Assembly (NCBI GenBank): GCA_902779455.1
Contig: CACZBS010000033.1
Span: forward strand, 1 to 38,131
From: an uncultured Prevotellaceae bacterium
GTDB taxonomy: Bacteria > Bacteroidota > Bacteroidia > Bacteroidales > Bacteroidaceae
Direction: 5' to 3'
DNA length: 38,131 bases
Positions 33,400-38,131 of the stretch are shown here, one piece after another. Under the pieces are notes generated by a model. It was not told the origin of the DNA and did no database searches. It saw nothing but the letters and a program-made list of their open reading frames with translations. Position numbers and translations under genes: made by a program. Each line of letters starts with the position of its first letter. Position 1 is the first letter of the stretch.

Positions 33400-35262
33400 T
33401 TATGTGGTCTTGATGTCAACTTGCTCCCGGAACTGAGTGGGGGTGAGGGCGTACTTCTGCTTGAAGTTGCGGCCGAAGGTGTCAGCACTGGAGAATCCGC
33501 TCTGACGAGCTACGTCGGCAATGGGTAGATCGGGCTGGTCGGTGAGGAGCTTGGCTGCGTAGGGCAGGCGGCAGTCGGTGAGGAAGTCGATGAGCGACTT
33601 GAACGGGCTGCCTTTGCTGAAGGCTGCGCCGATGCGCTCCTTGGGCAGGTTGAAGCGCTCCACGAGTGCCTGACGGCCGAGCATCGGGTCAAGGTAGAGC
33701 TGCTCACGCAGGATGACTTCACGGAGCTTCTGGTAGAGGACGGAGTCGGAATCTTCTTCGTCCTCGGGAGCTACTTCTGCTGCTTGCGAGAGAACCTGAC
33801 CAGTGCCAGGAGTATCCCCATCGGGGGGTGACAGAGTGACTCTGTTGGCATTTGCGCTCTCCCACATCTCTTTATATTTGATGGTTTCGGCTATCTCGCG
33901 TGCCAGCACATGGTTCTTCTTGTTGGTCTCGCGCCGCTTGTAGAAGATATACACGGAGAAGGCGATGGCTGCCAGCAGTCCTGCAATGATGGCTATAGTC
34001 AGCAGGCGGAGGAAACGGGCGTCAGCCTCAGCTTCCTTGCGTGCGAGCTGCTCTTCCTGCAGGTGATAGACGGTGGCCAGCTCATTAAGCTGCTCACGCT
34101 GGTTGCGAGCATCCAGGCTGTCGCGCACGATACTGGCTCGCTCCAGGTATTCGATGGCTTCGCTGAGGCGACCGCGCATCTTTGCTGCCACGCAACATGA
34201 GGTGAGACGAATGAAATTGTTGACGTTGATAGTATCATTTCCCATCTTGGCAGCAATGAGGTCCATAGCTTTATCAAACCGTTCGAACTCTCCCATAAAG
34301 TGGTATACACCGCTCATCATGCGTTCGCAGTCGAGGGTTTTACTCCAAGGTAGGCGTTGCAAGTTGGCTTCAGTAGCCCGGGCTTTTGCCAAATACTGTG
34401 GTCCCATACCGTCGCCGGCAGAATTTGCCAGCCGTGCGTAGGCAGCAGCAAGGAAGACAAGTGCCTGACCTTCAGCCATATCAGTGAATTCCGATGTGTC
34501 GAAACCCTCGGCGATGCCGCTGAAACGGTCGGGATGGTCGCGCAGCTCTCTGACGCGCTTGAGCATAGCTTCGCACACGGGTATCATCTTGGTCAGCCGA
34601 TTATTCTCTACCAGGATGTGAAGTAGGTGCTTCGCAGTGTTCGTGTAGACAACGACTCCTTGGAATGAGTCTTCCTCTTGCAGCTCTTCAAGGATGGCAT
34701 CCAGACGGTCGATGCCTTCGTCTGTCCTGCCGGTATGAGCCATAGCCTTAGCTATAGAACTTTCGGAAGAAGCGATGTCGCTGAAATCTCCACTGCTATG
34801 TGCAAGTCGCGATGCCTCTGTGGCATAGCGTATGGCAGCGGGATAGTTGCCTGAGGAGTGTTCAATGGTTGTCAGAAGCTGGTAGACACGTAACAAGGTG
34901 ACGGAGTCGACTTCTGTTTTTTTTCGACTCGGCGTTTTGCTGTTGGCTTTCTGGTCGATGTCGTCCAGCAGTTGGAGGCATGTCTGTCGTGCCAAGGGAT
35001 AATTGTCTAATCCGCCATATTGAGTGATAGCCTTCAGGTATTCACCACGCATCGGAGTGATGTTGCCCACGATGACAGCCGAATCAATTATCACCAATGC
35101 CCGTTCCGGATTATTGCGATGAATGCTCATGGCCTTTGGCTCGGTGTAGACGATGTCGGCGCCATCAGGACGGCTGCTGTCGTCTGCGGACTGCTGGCAG
35201 CAGGTCAGCAGCATCGCCATGAAGCTGCATAAAATAGATAATGTGAGCTTCCGCTGTTTCAT
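33400..35262 (-). CDS. TPR-transmembrane AraC-family regulator
   Basis: I chose the ATG at 35262, which begins a signal sequence (MKQRKLTLSILCSFMAMLLTCC); an ATG 24 bp upstream is also open. The LLTCC segment resembles a lipobox. Residues ~40-410 are helical repeats of the TPR type, ending in a long helix (EQLNELATVYHLQEEQLARKE). A membrane helix lies at ~417-441 (LTIAIIAGLLAAIAFSVYIFY), and an AraC domain in the last ~75 residues (LPIADVARQSGFSSADTFGRNFKQKY). This family senses an extracytoplasmic cue and binds DNA from the membrane. It precedes the giant operon in the same direction, with operator-like repeats between the two, so that operon is its likely target. The poly-A run near the K-K-K codons at ~34915 is prone to slippage. 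Confidence 0.87.
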   Translation of the reverse strand: MKQRKLTLSILCSFMAMLLTCCQQSADDSSRPDGADIVYTEPKAMSIHRNNPERALVIIDSAVIVGNITPMRGEYLKAITQYGGLDNYPLARQTCLQLLDDIDQKANSKTPSRKKTEVDSVTLLRVYQLLTTIEHSSGNYPAAIRYATEASRLAHSSGDFSDIASSESSIAKAMAHTGRTDEGIDRLDAILEELQEEDSFQGVVVYTNTAKHLLHILVENNRLTKMIPVCEAMLKRVRELRDHPDRFSGIAEGFDTSEFTDMAEGQALVFLAAAYARLANSAGDGMGPQYLAKARATEANLQRLPWSKTLDCERMMSGVYHFMGEFERFDKAMDLIAAKMGNDTINVNNFIRLTSCCVAAKMRGRLSEAIEYLERASIVRDSLDARNQREQLNELATVYHLQEEQLARKEAEADARFLRLLTIAIIAGLLAAIAFSVYIFYKRRETNKKNHVLAREIAETIKYKEMWESANANRVTLSPPDGDTPGTGQVLSQAAEVAPEDEEDSDSVLYQKLREVILREQLYLDPMLGRQALVERFNLPKERIGAAFSKGSPFKSLIDFLTDCRLPYAAKLLTDQPDLPIADVARQSGFSSADTFGRNFKQKYALTPTQFREQVDIKTT

Positions 35263-35340
35263 TGGTCGAACGGTTTTTGGACGCATGTATATTTGGACTT
35301 TTCGGTAGTAGCCCTTTCAGACTTTTTCTCTAGTTGGGTG

Positions 35341-35372
35341 CAAAGATACAAAAATTCAATCTTTCTGCCAAA
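35341..35372 (-). promoter_or_regulatory. promoter of the TPR-AraC regulator
   Basis: On the minus strand, TTTG (35369-35372), a 20-bp spacer and TATCTTTG (35341-35348) give a near-ideal Bacteroidetes promoter. The leader to the start codon is about 78 nt. Confidence 0.8.
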
Positions 35373-35449
35373 CAATTCTGAACTTTTCTATCGGGGAGAC
35401 CTTCTCTTTGAGCCGTTGTGCTACCCCGTATGGCTAGGGCAAGGTGGAT

Positions 35450-35551
35450 GTTCCTCCCCATGGAACGAAATAGTCCTCCCCACGGAACAAAACGTTCCAC
35501 CCCATGGAACAGTTGTTGTGAACGGTTCAAGCGCCCGATGAGTACGGTTCA
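35450..35551. promoter_or_regulatory. 22-bp-phased repeat array upstream of the regulator promoter
   Basis: CCCCATGGAAC, CCCCACGGAAC and CCCCATGGAAC start at 35456, 35478 and 35500, exactly 22 bp apart. ACGGTTCA at 35522 and 35544 keeps the same 22-bp phase. Units one and three are dyads, GTTCC-7 nt-GGAAC, and the stretch GGAAC-AAAAC-GTTCC at 35484-35498 is a further palindrome. It probably binds a regulator. No gene is visible between 35552 and 35655. Confidence 0.6.
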
Positions 35552-35655
35552 CTTCGGTGCCATCTTCCGTTCTGCTGGACTTTGTCACCTTTATCACAAG
35601 AATGCCACGCTTAACATTCTGATTATCAGTCAGTGTTCCGGCGGCCGTCTGCTTC

Positions 35656-35865
35656 CTATAGAAGCCCCTTGATGATGGTCACGGCGTCGGCGATGGTGAT
35701 GTTGCCATCTTTGTTTACGTCGGCAGCGGTCTTGACGAAGGTTGCTGGTGGCCTGCCTACGATGTAGTTTGCAATGGCTACCGCATCGGCGGCGTCCACC
35801 TTGCCATCACCATTGACATCACCGAGAATAACTGGATCCTTCAGTTTGATGACATAGGGATAGGG
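35656..35865 (-). pseudogene. C-terminal dockerin-like fragment of a lost secreted protein
   Basis: The minus strand encodes a dockerin type I pair: LGDVNGDGKVDAADAVAIAN and then AADVNKDGNITIADAVTIIKGLL before a TAG stop. Both calcium-binding loops (DVNGDGKVD, DVNKDGNIT) are intact. Upstream the frame meets a stop almost at once, near 35870, where sequence of a different kind begins, so the body of the protein has been removed. Such domains end many secreted Bacteroidales glycan enzymes and adhesins. Confidence 0.75.
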
Positions 35866-35866
35866 T

Positions 35867-37762
35867 GTACAAGACTATTTCATAGCAAAAACTGGTGATG
35901 TTGTAGAGGTCTGGGATGTCGATAATTCATACGTATATATTCAGCTGACGAATTCTAAGGGTGAAACAGTCACACTAAGAAGAATCATCACGAAGCCAGG
36001 AGTTGTAAACGAAGATGGAGTCATGATGGTTTACAACAAGCCCCTGTCTGATATTAAGAAAGGTGAAAAGAAAATTGAATACTTCATTCATACCGCAGGA
36101 AACCATGAGGCCAATAATGGATACTTCAAATTTTTATCTGAGTTTTTGCAATTGCCAATTGTGCAGGTCGAGGCCAATAGTCAGACAGGTTACAATCCTT
36201 TATATTTGCAGATGGTCTTTTCTGCCAGTTTTATTGAACAGAAAAGAGGATGGGCAAGTTTTCTTGCGACAGTAAGAAGCTTTAATATCTACAATTATAA
36301 GCGGAGGGTCATTGAATATCTTTTAGAAATAAGCCCAGAAACCAATTATGACAGCATACGGGTTCTTTCGGAAAGAAATAGAGTGCTTGGTCAGAGTTGA
36401 ACTGAAAATGTGGTAAAAAATAATGCTCTCTTGTCATATAATAATCTTTTCATCAACTATCTAGAACACCAAATCACAGACCAGGATACAGATATAAATG
36501 ATTTGACTGTAGTTAGCCGGGATGGGCAGAAGGGACTTGACGAATATCTTGAAGAACTTGCTGCCCAAATCAATCAGCTTCAGGAGCAAAATGCTATTAT
36601 AAAACCAGTTAATGCAGCCCCTATAGTTGTTGAGACAAAGGAAAAATTGAAAAGAACGGAAGAAGAAAGAAACCGATTCCTTTTGTCGATGCAAAGTGAA
36701 AGCAGAAAGATCAAGTCGGTGAGAAAACAGTTGGAAACTATATCCAAAGAGATAAAAGATATAGACTATCAACTGAAAACCAATAATATAGTTACTGGAT
36801 TTGATTTAACGGAATGTCCTACTTGCCATCAGCCTTTAGGCATTGGGCAAGCAATGAACAATGTGTTCAGCGCTAAAGAGTTAGAGCAATCTCAGAAAAC
36901 CAGAAAGGACCAAAAGAAGTTCCTTGAGGCGGTATTGGCAAGACTTGAAGAATCGGTAGCCAAAAAGGAGATGTACAAGCTCTACTTTGAGAAACTTGTC
37001 AAAGAGGCTGAGTATGAATTGAAACTGGTGGGTGGGCAAGAAACGGATGTAGAAGCAAGAGTAGTTGGAAATGTATATCAATTGTCCTCTTTATCTAACA
37101 AAAAGGCTCAGTTGGGAGAGGTGAACCGACAAATTAAAGAAATCATCGAAGAATTGAAACTAATCAAGAAGGAGTTTGATGATAATAAAAATAAAATCAA
37201 GGAATTGAGAGACAATGATGTAAAGACTGATAATTCTGTGATAACTTTCCAGAGCCAATTCAGGAAAGAGTTGGATAATTTTGGCTATACGAGTCAGACA
37301 GACATAACACAGGTGTTCATAGAGACAGATGACAAATCAAGTCAGCAACTATTTCCTGTTGTAGATGAAGGGAGGAACATAGAACCGATAATATCTGCCT
37401 CATCTGCCTCGGATTTTATCAGAGCATTGTGGGCATACTATCTTTCGCTTTTGGTTAAAGGTACGCGCCATCCGGGATTTTTGATTATGGATGAACCTGC
37501 ACAACAGGCAGTGAAAGAAGAAGATTTTAAAACAATGTTGGATTTTGCATCTAACTGTCAACGGCAAGTTATTCTTTTTTGCTCTACGCATACAATCACT
37601 GAAGAATATTTATTGGCTAAACAGAAAGTAGAAGTAGAGGGCAAAGAACAGATAGTGCAGATTGAGAAAAATTTAGTGAAGGATATAGTAGAGAGCCTAA
37701 ATTTACAAAATAGGAATGTGTTTATAAATGAAATAAAGTTTAAATCACTCGAGAAGTTATAA
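35867..37762 (+). pseudogene. headless zinc-hook SMC/Rad50-like ATPase with an in-frame stop
   Basis: The frame is open from the junction at about 35867 (YFIAKTGDVVEVWDVDNS) without a start, passes an ATG at 36023, meets TGA at 36398-36400, and continues in the same frame through VVKNNALLSYN to 37762. The rest shows long coiled coils (~36540-37290) around a CPTC zinc hook at ~36814, an ABC-signature-like SSASDFIRALWAYYLSLL (~37395), and Walker B FLIMDEPAQQ (~37478) with a downstream H-loop region STHT. The N-terminal Walker A is missing. The sequence is clearly more AT-rich than its neighbours, a sign of foreign origin. It was probably part of a defence or DNA-repair-like module; which one cannot be told. 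The part after 36410 could still be translated, but could not form a working ATPase head. Confidence 0.7.
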
Positions 37763-37849
37763 TAAAGGTGCCGAAAGGTATGAGTTTGCCAAAATATCGT
37801 AGGTTCTGTTAGGGTGTTGCGAAACGTTAATTGAGGTGTCTTTTAAAAG

Positions 37850-37871
37850 TGTGCCTACAATGTGCCTACAA
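37850..37871 (+). repeat. 11-bp tandem doublet beside a tRNA fragment
   Basis: TGTGCCTACAA occurs twice with no gap. It lies just beyond the hairpin that follows the tRNA 3' fragment, the same layout as the doublet beside tRNA-Val at 17538. It is likely a recombinase arm site. Confidence 0.55.
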
Positions 37872-37892
37872 CTTTGAAAGGTTTGGATATAA

Positions 37893-37925
37893 AAAGTCCT
37901 GTAAGTTGTTTACTTACAGGACTTT
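37893..37925 (-). terminator. hairpin downstream of the tRNA fragment
   Basis: AAAGTCCTGTAAG (37893-37905) pairs perfectly with CTTACAGGACTTT (37913-37925), with a T-run following on the minus strand. It was probably the terminator of the original tRNA gene. Confidence 0.75.
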
Positions 37926-37933
37926 AACTTTTG

Positions 37934-37958
37934 GGTGCCCGGACGGACTCGAACCGTC
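37934..37958 (-). other. 3' fragment of a tRNA gene (attachment-site scar)
   Basis: The minus strand reads GACGG-TTCGAGT-CCGTC, a perfect T-arm, then CGGGCAC of an acceptor stem and a short 3' end. No D-arm, anticodon arm or matching 5' acceptor strand lies in the ~70 bp upstream on that strand. This is the displaced 3' end left when an element integrates into a tRNA gene. The element would extend to higher coordinates, beyond the window. The tRNA species cannot be assigned. Confidence 0.65.
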
Positions 37959-38068
37959 ATTATGAATTTCTAAGATTTTAAAAAACACGCATAGAACGCT
38001 GTATATCAGCATGTTATAAAGATTATTAAAATTTTGAGTGTTCAAAAGAATTCATAAAAACTTAAAAA

Positions 38069-38090
38069 TGTTCCATCAATGTTCCATCAA
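38069..38090 (+). repeat. 11-bp tandem doublet near the window end
   Basis: TGTTCCATCAA occurs twice with no gap, of the same design as the doublet at 37850 but different sequence. It precedes an outward promoter, as expected upstream of an integrase gene, but that gene lies outside the window. Confidence 0.55.
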
Positions 38091-38106
38091 TTTAAAAACT
38101 TTTTTG

Positions 38107-38114
38107 TACCTTTG
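38107..38114 (+). promoter_or_regulatory. outward-facing -7 element at the window end
   Basis: TACCTTTG followed by CACCC is a typical Bacteroidetes -7 and start region. No clear -33 element is visible. It would drive a gene beginning past 38131, perhaps an integrase. Confidence 0.5.
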
Positions 38115-38131
38115 CACCCGATAATCAAAAC

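Noticed and set aside
35020-35232. Forward small frame opposite the TPR-AraC gene
   Set aside because: It is antisense to a well-supported coding region, with no promoter or motif.
36398-36400. TGA in the SMC-like gene as programmed readthrough or selenocysteine
   Set aside because: The gene also lacks its N-terminal ATPase half, so decay is the simpler explanation. No hairpin suggesting recoding is evident after the codon.

Overview
The window looks like a chromosomal segment from a Prevotella-like member of the Bacteroidales. The reasons are the Bacteroidetes promoter form (a TAnnTTTG -7 element, often with TTTG or TTG about 19-20 bp upstream), the lack of Shine-Dalgarno sites, AraC regulators fused to sensor domains, C-terminal tails of the 'VYDLQGRRV...GLYI.NGRKY' type, a dockerin remnant, and the glycan-degrading gene content. 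No species can be named from the sequence alone. I ran no searches; family calls come from motifs read by eye.

Region 1 (1-1227) is a probable mobile-element margin. It holds a coiled-coil membrane protein of unknown function, an 11-bp tandem repeat doublet, and a decayed retropepsin-like protease. Region 2 (1224-17215) is a carbohydrate-utilisation locus without SusC/SusD. A membrane-bound propeller-AraC regulator is divergent from a run of secreted enzymes: GH53 endo-galactanase, a stand-alone AraC domain fused to an orphan signal peptide, a GH88-GH154 (DUF2264) fusion, GH2 beta-galactosidase, a second GH53, a double alpha/beta-hydrolase and a GH51-GH43 fusion. Together they should strip arabinose and (unsaturated) glucuronic acid from pectic or plant-cell-wall arabinogalactan and cut its galactan backbone. 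The run ends at a strong hairpin.

Region 3 (17216-21927) has a gene-poor stretch with a second 11-bp doublet, tRNA-Val(GAC) and tRNA-Leu(TAG), then the cobalamin lower-ligand/nucleotide-loop genes cobC-cobU-cobT-cobS and an acyl-ACP thioesterase. Between cobT and cobS lies an uninterrupted array of 31 heptamers (AATGnnn) that grades into the first codons of cobS. A shorter heptamer array sits between two genes at 22294-22328.

Region 4 (22025-35551) is the best candidate for an undescribed system. It is one leftward unit encoding a small membrane protein, a secreted 3177-residue multidomain giant, a secreted partner with the same type of tail, and a small acidic-tailed protein. Just upstream lies a TPR-transmembrane-AraC regulator gene. 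The operon promoter is preceded by four roughly 21-bp-spaced copies of an AGACGAATTC-type sequence, and the regulator promoter by a different 22-bp-phased array. Region 5 (35552-38131) is scar-like: a headless dockerin fragment abuts a headless, nonsense-broken zinc-hook SMC/Rad50-like ATPase. Then come an 11-bp doublet, a hairpin, a 3' tRNA fragment, another doublet and a promoter facing out of the window. This suggests repeated integration at a tRNA gene.
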